33,551 nucleotides of DNA. It comes from a virus. The position numbers were made by a program, and so were the translations under genes. The notes under the pieces are model-generated. The model made no database searches. It was not told the DNA's origin and saw only the letters and a list, made by a program, of their open reading frames with translations. Position 1 is the stretch's first letter. The number at the start of each line of letters is the position of its first letter. Below are positions 15,805-22,819 of the stretch, one piece after another. The DNA is taken from positions 1-33,551 of the IMG/VR virus record IMGVR_UViG_3300037262_000012; one strand, given 5' to 3'.

Positions 15805-16322
15805 TGTCCTAGCAAGCTCCGTCCGGTTTCGACTCGATAATCGATTTTCCGCTGTAGTACACCCGTGTGGATGAGGCCATGATTGAACCCTTTAATCCGC
15901 GCCCAAGTTTCGCTGTTGTCTGCGGGCCATCTCGCTATCGTCCGCGTCATACGATCTTTCAAGGCTATGCCCACGAGGTTCAGCGTAACCTTTATGTCGT
16001 AATCTGTCGCCTTCAATGTTTTCGCAACCCGGTCGCCGATCGTGTCCGCGATCTCGTTTATTGTCGTTCGGATGAATGGCCGCGCCTTAACGTACTTCGT
16101 GCCAAATTCCATCCAAAAAGCGACTTGCGGGACCGTGACTATTTTCCCGTTCACTTTTACCGGGTAGTCGGACGAATCGATTATTCCGACTTGAACCGAG
16201 CCGCCGTTACCTATTTTGTCCGCGAGTTTCGAAAGCGCCTTGTCGAGATTTGCGCTGTTGAAAGAGAGCTTCGGGCCGGCCACAAGCTCACATCCATCCG
16301 CCGTTATCCCAACCCGGACCAT
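15801..16322 (-). CDS. Tail completion / virion morphogenesis protein (gp10-like)
   Basis: This protein of up to 173 residues carries the pattern of HK97 gp10-like tail completion proteins: a central VPQVAFWMEFGTKYVKARPFIRTTI (about 63-87), a conserved helix region IADTIGDRVAKTLKAT and a final GLIHTGVLQRKIDYRVETG (148-166). Such proteins act at the head-tail junction. The start is uncertain. The ATG at 16322 overlaps the DUF4054 gene by 35 bases and lacks a clear ribosome site. A GTG at 16283, just after that gene's stop, would give 160 residues and no overlap. The downstream stop overlaps the next start (ATGA). Confidence 0.72.
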   Translation of the reverse strand: MVRVGITADGCELVAGPKLSFNSANLDKALSKLADKIGNGGSVQVGIIDSSDYPVKVNGKIVTVPQVAFWMEFGTKYVKARPFIRTTINEIADTIGDRVAKTLKATDYDIKVTLNLVGIALKDRMTRTIARWPADNSETWARIKGFNHGLIHTGVLQRKIDYRVETGRSLLGQ

Positions 16323-16803
16323 AGCCGATATCGCTCGCGCCTATGATCCCGTTACCTTGTGGCGCCGGGATGTAATGCATGGTCCGCAGTGGCGCCGTGG
16401 TGTTCCAAAACATCGCGCCGTATTTCGTTTGCAAGAACCATGCGCTCTGCGCCGTCGTGGGGAAATCCATGCTTCCCGAGACGCTGCCTTCGCTCGCACT
16501 CGATATGCGGCCCACCGCGCCCGAGGGCTGCGATTGGTTCGCGCTGCAGGGCGTAAACAGCAACACCACGTGCGCCGTCAACAAATACAGCAACGCCTGC
16601 CGAACGTTTGCATCCGGCACGGGCGAGCCGCAGCAATTCGAGAGGTTCAGCGTTGCAAGGTAGAACGCCATTTGACACGCCGCCGAGGGCGCAGGGACGA
16701 GCGTCGTCGCGCCGAACTCAGGATAGACCGTGGTGAATTCATCGTAATCGAACTCCACCTCGCCCGTTACTATCGAACTCTGAGCACACGCGACGACGGT
16801 CAC
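16288..16803 (-). CDS. Head-tail adaptor, DUF4054 type
   Basis: This 171-residue protein matches DUF4054 head-tail connector proteins: YPEFG near residue 27, SNCCGSPVPDANVRQALLYLLTAHVVLL (about 55-82), VGRISSASEGSVSGSMDF (97-114) and QSAWFLQTKYGAMFW (118-132). The family forms a ring below the portal. Helical first half plus the conserved GRISSASEGSVS loop is diagnostic. The gene follows a small unknown gene with only 3 bases between and precedes the tail completion gene. Its C-terminal glycine-rich end (YGPGWDNGGWM) is an additional tail. Confidence 0.8.
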   Translation of the reverse strand: MTVVACAQSSIVTGEVEFDYDEFTTVYPEFGATTLVPAPSAACQMAFYLATLNLSNCCGSPVPDANVRQALLYLLTAHVVLLFTPCSANQSQPSGAVGRISSASEGSVSGSMDFPTTAQSAWFLQTKYGAMFWNTTAPLRTMHYIPAPQGNGIIGASDIGYGPGWDNGGWM

Positions 16804-16806
16804 GAC

Positions 16807-17304
16807 TTACGCCACGCCTAGACGTTTACGGGTGGCTTCCTCGGCTTCCTGGTTCTGTCGCTCTGCCGATAGTTTCGCGAGGTGCGCCTTATCCGGGTCC
16901 ACGCTCATTCGTGAATCCTTCCCACTGAGAGGGTCGATTGGCTCAATGCCGGTGCTCAGATCCTTCGTGCGATCTTTGATCTCGGAGGTATACGCATCTT
17001 TGGAATCGACGCGAAATACTGCGCCCTCTTTAACGAACTTCAAATCTTTGTTTCGGCGGAACCATTCCTCCGCGAAAGCCTCGTCCACGAGGGTCAACCC
17101 GAACTTATGCTCAGCGGGGTTCGAGCGCGCGACGCGGGCCTGATTCGCGCCCTGCAGCCATACGCGTTTTTCCGCGACGGGGGCCGGCTGACTAAAACCC
17201 ATTTCCTTGGGTACCGTCGTGATGAGTTCCATAATTAAACCCGTCGCCAGCTTGCAGCCGATGTAAACCTGTTTCGATCCTCGATTCTCTTGCGCGTTTG
17301 CCAT
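16807..17304 (-). CDS. Head-associated protein of unknown function
   Basis: This 165-residue charged protein has an N-terminal strand-rich part (KQVYIGCKLATGLIMELI), a middle segment NQARVARSNPAEHKFGLTLVDEAFAEEWFRRNKDLKFVKEGAVF (about 54-97) and a C-terminal helical tail rich in Lys, Asp and Glu. Similar small proteins lie between capsid and connector genes in related myoviruses. I do not recognise a defined function. It may be a minor capsid or assembly protein. The leader has AGGACATTCGCAC before the ATG. There is no sign of truncation. Confidence 0.5.
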   Translation of the reverse strand: MANAQENRGSKQVYIGCKLATGLIMELITTVPKEMGFSQPAPVAEKRVWLQGANQARVARSNPAEHKFGLTLVDEAFAEEWFRRNKDLKFVKEGAVFRVDSKDAYTSEIKDRTKDLSTGIEPIDPLSGKDSRMSVDPDKAHLAKLSAERQNQEAEEATRKRLGVA

Positions 17305-17317
17305 TTGTGCGAATGTC

Positions 17318-17791
17318 CTATGCTTGGAATTGATACGGTGAAATAATCCCGAGGCAATTGGGCGCGATATTTTCTGCTACCTTCCATCGCGTCGCCACGT
17401 ACCCGAGGGTGTTTGTCCCGTAGAGTATACCCGTCGTGGGGTCCGTGTACACCTGTGCCCCGTACAGAGCCCCTAGGGGCATCCGAACATAGATATCCGC
17501 ACAGGTGATGAGGGTACAGTTCTTGCCGGCGCGGAGCATGCGTACGGGCGGCCCGGGCGGGTTCGGCTGCAAGTACGTGAGAGCCCATAGACCGGGACGA
17601 GGCTGGATAATGCCCATGGCGCCGGCTGTCTGTGAGTTCGAGACTTCGCCGGTGACCGGATCTTGCCAGCCCATGCGGCCTACGGCGATATCAACCGGGC
17701 CGACGACAGTGTTACCGGGGAGGGTAAAAACGGGGTTTCGGGTACCGTAGGCTCCCTCATAGATACCGAAGGGCGCGCGGAAAGGACGCAC
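17318..17791 (-). CDS. Capsid-region protein of unknown function
   Basis: This 157-residue protein starts at a GTG with AGG six bases upstream. It is beta-rich, with VDIAVGRMGWQDPVTGEVSN (about 33-52), CTLITCADIYVRMPLGALYGAQVYTDPTTG (93-122) and ATRWKVAENIAPNCLGIISPY (133-153). The pattern GA.YGAQVYTDPTTG is similar to a motif in cement-type proteins (compare GQAVYADPVTGA in the gene at 19343-20302), so a capsid decoration or cement role is reasonable but inferred. It is encoded 4 bases after a 63-residue gene in the capsid block. Confidence 0.5.
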   Translation of the reverse strand: MRPFRAPFGIYEGAYGTRNPVFTLPGNTVVGPVDIAVGRMGWQDPVTGEVSNSQTAGAMGIIQPRPGLWALTYLQPNPPGPPVRMLRAGKNCTLITCADIYVRMPLGALYGAQVYTDPTTGILYGTNTLGYVATRWKVAENIAPNCLGIISPYQFQA

Positions 17792-17795
17792 GAGC

Positions 17796-17987
17796 CTAGA
17801 TCGTGAAAGAGACGGCCGCCGTAGTGCCTAGGGTACCTACCTGTACCCACGTGCCGGTATTCTCATACAGGTACACGTCTTTCGTATCGGTCTCGATGAA
17901 CTTCGAGCCGATGCCGGCAGCGGGTTTCGTGTCCGTGGAGAGACCCATGTACACGAGACTTGTTTGAGGGGCGTAAGTTTGAATCAT
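17796..17987 (-). CDS. Small capsid-region protein
   Basis: This 63-residue protein reads like a small beta-hairpin domain: FIETDTKDVYLYENTGTWVQVG in the second half resembles short phage proteins with a (F/Y).E.DT..V....G.W pattern. The start overlaps the upstream gene stop (ATGA). Such proteins are often encoded after the major capsid gene. No function is known to me; a role as a small virion component is an inference from position. Confidence 0.55.
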   Translation of the reverse strand: MIQTYAPQTSLVYMGLSTDTKPAAGIGSKFIETDTKDVYLYENTGTWVQVGTLGTTAAVSFTI

Positions 17988-18199
17988 GGTTCACAATAGT
18001 GAGCGTCGATGCCCTCGCCTAAAGTCTTAACGTCCGGGTGTTCCCCGGTCTCGATCCGCTGATGTTCCTGCAGGTGCGCAGCGAGCTTTTCGGCCTCTGT
18101 CAGCGCGGGCGCAGCGAGCTTTTCGGCCTCTGTCAGCGCGGGCGCAGCGGGGGATTTCACCCCGCCGCGCCAGCCCGTGAGCGTCTGTCGGCGTCGCAT
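17984..18199 (-). CDS. Small protein with a tandem-duplicated segment, after the capsid gene
   Basis: The ATG at 18199 overlaps the capsid gene stop (TAATG) and gives a 71-residue protein; a longer frame reaching back to 18277 would run far into the capsid gene and is unlikely. Residues about 20-41 are an exact duplication of an 11-residue unit (PALTEAEKLAA twice), followed by HLQEHQRIETGEHPDVKTLGEGIDAHYC. The duplication is exact at the DNA level (18076-18108 and 18109-18141). Helical, charged, no recognisable fold. It could be a minor capsid-associated protein. Confidence 0.6.
   Translation of the reverse strand: MRRRQTLTGWRGGVKSPAAPALTEAEKLAAPALTEAEKLAAHLQEHQRIETGEHPDVKTLGEGIDAHYCEP
18076..18141. 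repeat. Perfect 33-base tandem duplication
   Basis: Two identical 33-base copies, 18076-18108 and 18109-18141, are followed by the first 8 bases of a third. The unit length keeps the reading frame of the small gene on the minus strand and adds 11 residues per copy. Identity in every base suggests a recent slippage or recombination event. Confidence 0.9.
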
Positions 18200-19296
18200 T
18201 ATCCGAGCATCTGCACGCAAAGGAACGGACGGTACCAGATGGCGCCGTAACCCGCCGAGCTGCGCTTCTGCTTCCACGAGGACGACTCGACGACCATGTT
18301 GTGAGCCATCATCCTGGAACTGAAAGCGGTCTCAACCGTTTTCTGGCCTCCCAATTCGTCACAAATCAGCTGCATGAGCTGGCCCTGTGCCGTGGCGTAC
18401 TGTACCGCCGTCACAATGCGCAAGTTGGGGAAGTTCTCTTTCAGCAACACCTCAACCGAATTGGTGTTGTACTGAGTGATCTGTTTCAAAGCACCGCGCT
18501 GCACGGGGCTCATCGCCAGAGTCATCGGCACGTCTTCTCGGATCACGCCATTCGACTGCGCCTGCAGCTGAATGAACATGCGCACCACGTCTTGATATAT
18601 CGTGTACGCGGTCGCGCTCGCGCTCGTCAGCCACGAGAACTGCGGGGTCAGAGCCGGGGGCAACGTGGGGTCATTGAGCAACCCGTAGTTTTCCAGGTTC
18701 GCGACACCGTAGAAATAAATGTCATTCAGCTGTTTCATCAACGCGAGAGCGTTTGCGTTTTGCTGTTGGGTGGCCCAATCCAGTTTCGCCAAGCCGGCGA
18801 TTTCAAGTTCGCGCTGTCCGTACTGTAGGAACGCTTGGAACACGAAGTTCTGACGGCTCGGAAAGTTCGCATTCACCGTGGTGTAGCCGCTGTTCGAGTA
18901 GTCGCCGTACGCGGCAGTCTTTCCACCCGCTTCAACGGTGATGAACTGCGCCGTCTCGGTCACCCACGTGCCTTTCTGCACGTCGGGGGCGATTTCGTTC
19001 GCCACCATCGGGGATACGAGAACGTTGATGACCTTGGGGTCCAAGAAGTTCGCGAGATACGACGGAATGCCCGCGTTCGAAACGGTCACGAGTTCCGACT
19101 GCGCATCCATGGCGGCCATCGCGCGCTCGAAGTGTTTCAGGTTCACGCCCGGCTTAAGCCAGCGCATTTCGCCCAAGGAGGCATCAAAAATGATGCCCTT
19201 CTCTTCGGCGAGCTGCCGGATCAATTCAGGGCCTTGTCCCGCGATAATCGCAGCACCGAAGGCTTTTGCATCGAACGCCAATTGACGATTAAACAT
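18199..19296 (-). CDS. Major capsid protein (DUF2184 type, HK97 fold)
   Basis: This 365-residue protein matches DUF2184-type major capsid proteins. Signatures include IPSYLANFLDPKVINVLVSPMVANEIAPDVQKGTW (about 76-110), GGKTAAYGDYSNSGYTTVNANFPSRQNFVFQ (123-153), YGQRELEIAGLAKLDW and KQLNDIYFYGVANLENYGLLNDPTLPPALTPQ (about 188-219). It forms the icosahedral shell after scaffold-directed assembly and protease action. The cement-type gene lies just upstream and the small duplicated gene overlaps its stop. The ribosome site is CAGGA in a leader that shares CATCAGGAA with the leader of the cement gene. Confidence 0.88.
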   Translation of the reverse strand: MFNRQLAFDAKAFGAAIIAGQGPELIRQLAEEKGIIFDASLGEMRWLKPGVNLKHFERAMAAMDAQSELVTVSNAGIPSYLANFLDPKVINVLVSPMVANEIAPDVQKGTWVTETAQFITVEAGGKTAAYGDYSNSGYTTVNANFPSRQNFVFQAFLQYGQRELEIAGLAKLDWATQQQNANALALMKQLNDIYFYGVANLENYGLLNDPTLPPALTPQFSWLTSASATAYTIYQDVVRMFIQLQAQSNGVIREDVPMTLAMSPVQRGALKQITQYNTNSVEVLLKENFPNLRIVTAVQYATAQGQLMQLICDELGGQKTVETAFSSRMMAHNMVVESSSWKQKRSSAGYGAIWYRPFLCVQMLG

Positions 19297-19303
19297 GTGT
19301 TTT

Positions 19304-19315
19304 TCCTGATGTCCT
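19304..19315 (-). promoter_or_regulatory. Ribosome binding region of the capsid gene
   Basis: The minus strand reads GACATCAGGAAAAACACATG into the capsid start; AGGA lies 7 bases before the ATG. A near-copy (GCCATCAGGAACAAG) precedes the cement gene at 20302. The two genes are likely the most abundantly made virion proteins, so a shared leader is plausible for strong translation. Confidence 0.5.
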
Positions 19316-19342
19316 AACGATTACGCTATGGGCCTACCGCGC

Positions 19343-20302
19343 TTACTGCGGGAGGCTCGTGATGACGCCGACTTGACCTTGCTCACCGGTGATCGTGGTG
19401 GAGGCAACGGTGCCGCTCCACGAGACGAGGTACGTTGAACCGCTGCCGCCCGAGCCCGTGAGTAGCTGCAGGATCTGCACGTTCGCCGGGATGCCCGTGC
19501 CGCTGATGAAATCGCCCACGCTCACGGTTCCGGTCGGAGCCGCGCCGAGAGTCAGCGTACCGTAGAGACCGGTCGCGCCCGGAGCAATCGTAGAGGTGGC
19601 AACCGAGAACCCGGCATCAACCGGGGAGCCCACGGTGTAAATCGTCTCTTGCGGCCCAAGGGTCGATCCGCCCGTGGTGGCGCCGACCGCCGCAATGGCG
19701 GTACCGTTCACGTTCGCCAGGTTGTAGGTACCGTCACCCCCGGTGCCAGTGCCGAGGCTCACGATGTAGGTGCCCTCAGGCAATGTGCCCAAAAGAACCA
19801 GCTGGCCCACGGCCAGGGTACCCGTAACGCCGGTGACGGTCAGTACTCCACCCGCAGCCACAGAGCCCGCAAGCGCCGTGGTGCCAGCGTTGCTCGGGGC
19901 GCCGGCAGTCGCCGCACCCGTGACGGGATCCGCGTAGACGGCCTGTCCAACGGTGGCCCCGCCCGCGAAAATCGCGAGGTAGTCACCGTAGCTCATGCCG
20001 GTGACCATGTTGCCCGGGACGACGGTCAAAGTCGCGATCCCGAGGAACTGAGTGATGAGGCCGTTGTTTTCGCGATGCACGAACCCGAGGAAACCCGTTG
20101 CCTTGTAATAGTTCGAGGCAATCCCCGTGGTGGGATCGAACCAGGCGAACGAGCCGACATTCACGCCGGCAGCGGGAGCCACGAACTGGTTGGGGCCGGC
20201 GACAATGGCCGCACGAGGGTTCACCGAGGCGAAATCGCCCGGGACACCGATCGGCAGTTCATTGTTGACGAACTGTTGAAAACCGTTACGAGTAATGCTC
20301 AT
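19343..20302 (-). CDS. Structural cement / decoration protein with two beta modules
   Basis: This 319-residue protein begins like cement proteins found directly upstream of DUF2184 capsid genes: NGFQQFVNNELPIGVPGDFASVNPRAAIVAGPNQFVAP (about 6-43), VGSFAWFDPTTGIASN, GFLGFVHRENNGLITQFLGIATLTVVPGN (70-98) and ATVGQAVYADPVTGAA. After about residue 144 it carries two beta-rich modules (about 144-206 and 246-307) with the TLTV..V.GTLAVGQ / GTLTLG..PTGTVSVGDFISGTGI pattern, Gly-rich turns and a VASTTITGEQ end. These are not needed for the basic cement fold and are of the same type as insertions in J and sheath. The protein probably coats the capsid surface. Confidence 0.72.
   Translation of the reverse strand: MSITRNGFQQFVNNELPIGVPGDFASVNPRAAIVAGPNQFVAPAAGVNVGSFAWFDPTTGIASNYYKATGFLGFVHRENNGLITQFLGIATLTVVPGNMVTGMSYGDYLAIFAGGATVGQAVYADPVTGAATAGAPSNAGTTALAGSVAAGGVLTVTGVTGTLAVGQLVLLGTLPEGTYIVSLGTGTGGDGTYNLANVNGTAIAAVGATTGGSTLGPQETIYTVGSPVDAGFSVATSTIAPGATGLYGTLTLGAAPTGTVSVGDFISGTGIPANVQILQLLTGSGGSGSTYLVSWSGTVASTTITGEQGQVGVITSLPQ
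19382..19567 (-). other. Beta-rich module in the cement protein, distal copy
   Basis: This encodes residues about 246-307, with LYGTLTLG, GTVSVGDFISGTGIPANV, ILQLLTGSGGSGSTYLV and SGTVASTTITGEQ. The GTVAS...TGEQ ending matches the end of the J-protein module (GTVASGAVTGEQ) closely. Confidence 0.7.
19685..19873 (-). other. Beta-rich module in the cement protein, proximal copy
   Basis: This encodes residues about 144-206, with GGVLTVTGVTGTLAVGQLVL, a short GTLPEGTYIVSLGTGTGG turn and DGTYNLANVNGTAIAAV. It has the same order of strands as the distal copy, but the loop after the second strand is shorter (PEGTY in place of GTGIPAN). Confidence 0.68.
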
Positions 20303-20326
20303 GTTTGCTTGTTCCTGATGGCCTGA

Positions 20327-21025
20327 TTACTTGCCGAAAATCGAGCTGATGTTGTGTTCGGTCGAGACCGAAGAGGCATCGAACGCCGGGGAGGCCTTTT
20401 GCTTCCGGGCGCCGATATGCGCAGCCACGACCGCATCGAGCGCGGACGCGTGGATATGCTTGTGCGGAACCTTGATGGCGTCCAATGCGAAACGGTACAC
20501 GGCTTCGGCGCTGTCCATCGCGACAGTGATCGGCCCGACGAGCGGGGCGACGTCGCGCACGGCTTTGTGCTTCGCTTCGTTCGCGGCGACGGCCGCGATA
20601 GCCGCGTCGGTCGCGAGTTTCGTCGCCTGTACCACGCTCACGGAGTCGGCCGCCTTGCGCCCGCCTGTCCCGTGACTCTCGGCTTCTTTCTTCTCTTCGT
20701 CGGCGGCCTTTTTCTCAGCCTCATCCTTCGCCTTGCGATCGGACGCACGCTTGTCGCGAGCGGCCTTGCGGGAGTCGCGGGCCTTCTTACGGTCGCCGCG
20801 AGCTACCTCGCCTTCCTTTTTCTCGTCAGCCTTTGCTTCGGCCGAGTCCATCGATTCTTCGCGCTCGTCGCAGGCGGCCTCGCGCTCGTCGACTGCACCC
20901 TCGTCTATATCGTTTTCCTCGTCTTTCGCCTTCTTGTCGAGAGCGAGTTCGAGGGTTCGTTTCTGCGCCTCATCGAGTGCCAGGGCCGATGCGGCTACGG
21001 CGAGAATGGTTGCGAATCGTGACAT
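20327..21025 (-). CDS. Nested scaffold protein from an internal start
   Basis: An in-frame ATG at 21025 ([19 protein letters not shown]) is preceded by TTAGGACTGTCGAAC, with AGGA nine bases before the start. It would yield a 232-residue protein without the protease domain, covering the charged coiled region and the conserved end. This arrangement is the lambda C/Nu3 design, in which the scaffold is a separately started C-terminal part of the protease gene. The start and ribosome site are seen directly; that it is used is inferred. Confidence 0.68.
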   Translation of the reverse strand: MSRFATILAVAASALALDEAQKRTLELALDKKAKDEENDIDEGAVDEREAACDEREESMDSAEAKADEKKEGEVARGDRKKARDSRKAARDKRASDRKAKDEAEKKAADEEKKEAESHGTGGRKAADSVSVVQATKLATDAAIAAVAANEAKHKAVRDVAPLVGPITVAMDSAEAVYRFALDAIKVPHKHIHASALDAVVAAHIGARKQKASPAFDASSVSTEHNISSIFGK

Positions 21026-21661
21026 GTTCGACAGTCCTAATGGTAGAGAATCGTTTACGAATACGTCGGGGCCTGCGCGCCCTTCACGTACTAGCGCTAC
21101 GTGGTTTCCAATAATGTCGCGCATCACGCCATCGTAATCAACCCCCTCCGGTGAAACACCCGGGGACATGTCGGCACGGTAGCGGTACGAGCTAGAGAGC
21201 TGCGCTGTTTTCTTCGCGAGGATATTATCGATAGCGCTCTGATCGTGGACAGTCAGAGACGCCTTAAGATAGGGGTGTTCGAACCGCACGTCGCTGCCGA
21301 GAGAGCCTACCCAATTCTCGCGCTTCGGGTCGTCCGCGCTTACCGCGACGTGGGTGTCGAGTAGCTGCAGGCGCGCGAACGTCGGCGCAGATTTCGCAAG
21401 CTCCACGGGGTCGCGGTAGAGTTTGTACACGCGCTCGGGGTCGAGCCCGAGTTCGTGCGCGCCCGGGATTTCCCGCCCGTAGTAGGGGTTTACCGTCGCC
21501 TTAGAAATGTTCGTGACGGCAACATGCAAACGATTGTCTTTATCGTAGGTACGCGAGGAAGGCGCCCGATCTGTAGCGAGCGTTAGCGAGTGGATCTCGC
21601 GCGTAAGCCGGGACGGGCTCGGTGCGCGATCAAAGGCTAAGACTTCGTTACGGAGGGGCAT
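20327..21661 (-). CDS. Prohead protease with C-terminal scaffold region (DUF2213 type)
   Basis: The ATG at 21661 gives 444 residues and falls just after the stop of the preceding gene. Residues about 1-205 match DUF2213 capsid maturation proteases: [25 protein letters not shown] (about 43-67), [75 protein letters not shown] and [23 protein letters not shown]. Residues about 232-340 are extremely rich in Lys, Glu, Asp, Arg and Ala, typical of a scaffold. The C-terminus (HNISSIFGK) may bind the capsid protein. An internal start at 21025 likely makes the scaffold part alone. The protein would cut itself and the scaffold during head maturation. Confidence 0.82.
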   Translation of the reverse strand: MPLRNEVLAFDRAPSPSRLTREIHSLTLATDRAPSSRTYDKDNRLHVAVTNISKATVNPYYGREIPGAHELGLDPERVYKLYRDPVELAKSAPTFARLQLLDTHVAVSADDPKRENWVGSLGSDVRFEHPYLKASLTVHDQSAIDNILAKKTAQLSSSYRYRADMSPGVSPEGVDYDGVMRDIIGNHVALVREGRAGPDVFVNDSLPLGLSNMSRFATILAVAASALALDEAQKRTLELALDKKAKDEENDIDEGAVDEREAACDEREESMDSAEAKADEKKEGEVARGDRKKARDSRKAARDKRASDRKAKDEAEKKAADEEKKEAESHGTGGRKAADSVSVVQATKLATDAAIAAVAANEAKHKAVRDVAPLVGPITVAMDSAEAVYRFALDAIKVPHKHIHASALDAVVAAHIGARKQKASPAFDASSVSTEHNISSIFGK

Positions 21662-21682
21662 GACGGCAGTATCCGCGTCATG

Positions 21683-21707
21683 CCCCCGGGGTTTCAACCC
21701 CGTGCTA
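21683..21707 (-). promoter_or_regulatory. Hairpin element after the DUF5664-like gene, copy 2
   Basis: On the minus strand the sequence begins with the TAG stop, then CACGGGGTTGAAACCCCGGGGG. CGGGGTT pairs perfectly with AACCCCG around a GA tip. Copy 1 is at 14786-14806. The element sits just before the protease start at 21661 and could be a terminator-like or RNA processing site, or part of a late promoter. Confidence 0.5.
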
Positions 21708-22163
21708 GAAGTTAGGCGCTTTGATCTCGCGGAACACATGTTCGGTAAATACTTCGGCTCGTACCGGTGCTACGGCTTTCGCCGGCAGACGCGCACCCGG
21801 AGCCAACGGCGCCCCGCCATATTTCTCGTGTAGCTCTTGCGACCACATCAGCGCACGCCACGAGATCTGCGAAACTTCCGAGAGTAACGCCTCGATTACC
21901 TGAGGGGAGACGACGCCTTCACCTCGCTCGATCACTGCTATAATGTCTGCTACGTCCATCGTGTGTCGGACCACGCAGTCGGCATGATCGGTAGATTTCC
22001 CTCGCGCGTGGTGGAGCGGTTCGCCCGGGTTGTGCTTATCGTTCCCGGCCTTCGAGACGCGAGCCACGCCCGCGAGCGCTGCCGGCGCGTACTTGAGAAC
22101 TCCGCCGTATACGGGGACGTCCTTACGCGCGTTCGAGTCGGTGGGTAGGGTTAGTTTGACCAC
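21705..22163 (-). CDS. DUF5664-like protein, dATP/dGTP diphosphohydrolase N-terminal type
   Basis: This 152-residue protein resembles the DUF5664 domain also named as the N-terminal domain of phage dATP/dGTP diphosphohydrolases: [54 protein letters not shown] (about 17-70), then a helix and [19 protein letters not shown] (about 97-115). The conserved [22 protein letters not shown] segment is characteristic. A catalytic MazG-like second domain is not present, so activity is uncertain. It starts at a GTG with AGGGGGTC upstream and overlaps the HD protein gene by 13 bases, so the two are probably made together and may act on the same nucleotide pool. The C-terminal quarter is Ala/Pro-rich. Confidence 0.65.
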   Translation of the reverse strand: MVKLTLPTDSNARKDVPVYGGVLKYAPAALAGVARVSKAGNDKHNPGEPLHHARGKSTDHADCVVRHTMDVADIIAVIERGEGVVSPQVIEALLSEVSQISWRALMWSQELHEKYGGAPLAPGARLPAKAVAPVRAEVFTEHVFREIKAPNF

Positions 22164-22789
22164 GGGAGACCCCCTGCGAGCTTGTGCGCGCGTGCCGTGA
22201 ACACCCGGCTCGCTTCCGTCGGGGACATCCCGCGCGGGGCGAAATACCGAGACGCGATAATCGGCGCCACCTTCTCGCGAAAATCATCTGCGGGTACGGG
22301 CCAATCGTCCGTAGTGCCTTTGGGGAAAAACTCAGCGGCCTCGATAAAGAGGGCGTACCAATCCGCGAGCTTTACGCCCGAGCTGATCTCGTTCGGTAGG
22401 CCGAAGCACTCTCTCATTTGTGTTTCGAGTCGGTGCTCGATCTCGCAGTACTCCGGTACGAGCGACTTCCACGGGCTCGGCATGTCGAGAAAATACGCCT
22501 CGTGTGCATCGTGCAGAAGGCCCTCGTACGACGCCGCAACAATGTCTAGGATCTTTTCGCCCGAGCGTTGGCAATCCACGATCTCGAAGCATAGGCGCGA
22601 GACGAGAACCGAATGCTCGGCGACGCTGTAGAACCTCGGGACGTGCCCCGAGAATCGGCATTGCATCGAGAGCGCATGTGCTACTTCCTCGATGTGAAAC
22701 TGGGGTTCGTCAATAAAAAACTTACGCCCCCCGTTCGTGTGAATCCATTTTTTCGGTAGGGTGGCGTATGCCTCTGCGGAGCTTTGCAT
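22151..22789 (-). CDS. HD-domain phosphohydrolase, YfbR/DatZ-like
   Basis: This 212-residue protein carries a clear HD phosphohydrolase core: IEEVAHALSMQCRFSGHVPRFYSVAEHSVLVS (about 33-64, metal-binding His59), LLHDAHEAYFLDMPSPWKSL (91-110, with the HD pair at 93-94) and a third metal-binding Asp in VKLADWY (139-145). The family hydrolyses phosphates from (deoxy)nucleotides and includes DatZ dATP phosphohydrolases of phages. It would act in the cytoplasm of the infected cell to adjust dNTP supply. It precedes the DUF5664-like gene. The ribosome site is AAGGA eleven bases upstream. Substrate cannot be decided from sequence. Confidence 0.78.
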   Translation of the reverse strand: MQSSAEAYATLPKKWIHTNGGRKFFIDEPQFHIEEVAHALSMQCRFSGHVPRFYSVAEHSVLVSRLCFEIVDCQRSGEKILDIVAASYEGLLHDAHEAYFLDMPSPWKSLVPEYCEIEHRLETQMRECFGLPNEISSGVKLADWYALFIEAAEFFPKGTTDDWPVPADDFREKVAPIIASRYFAPRGMSPTEASRVFTARAHKLAGGLPWSN

Positions 22790-22819
22790 GTGCGTGCGGT
22801 TCCTTTGTTACGGTCGTTA

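Noticed and set aside
21705-22789. A complete diaminopurine (Z-genome) pathway
   Set aside because: Only pool-shaping candidates are present; no PurZ or special polymerase lies in the window.
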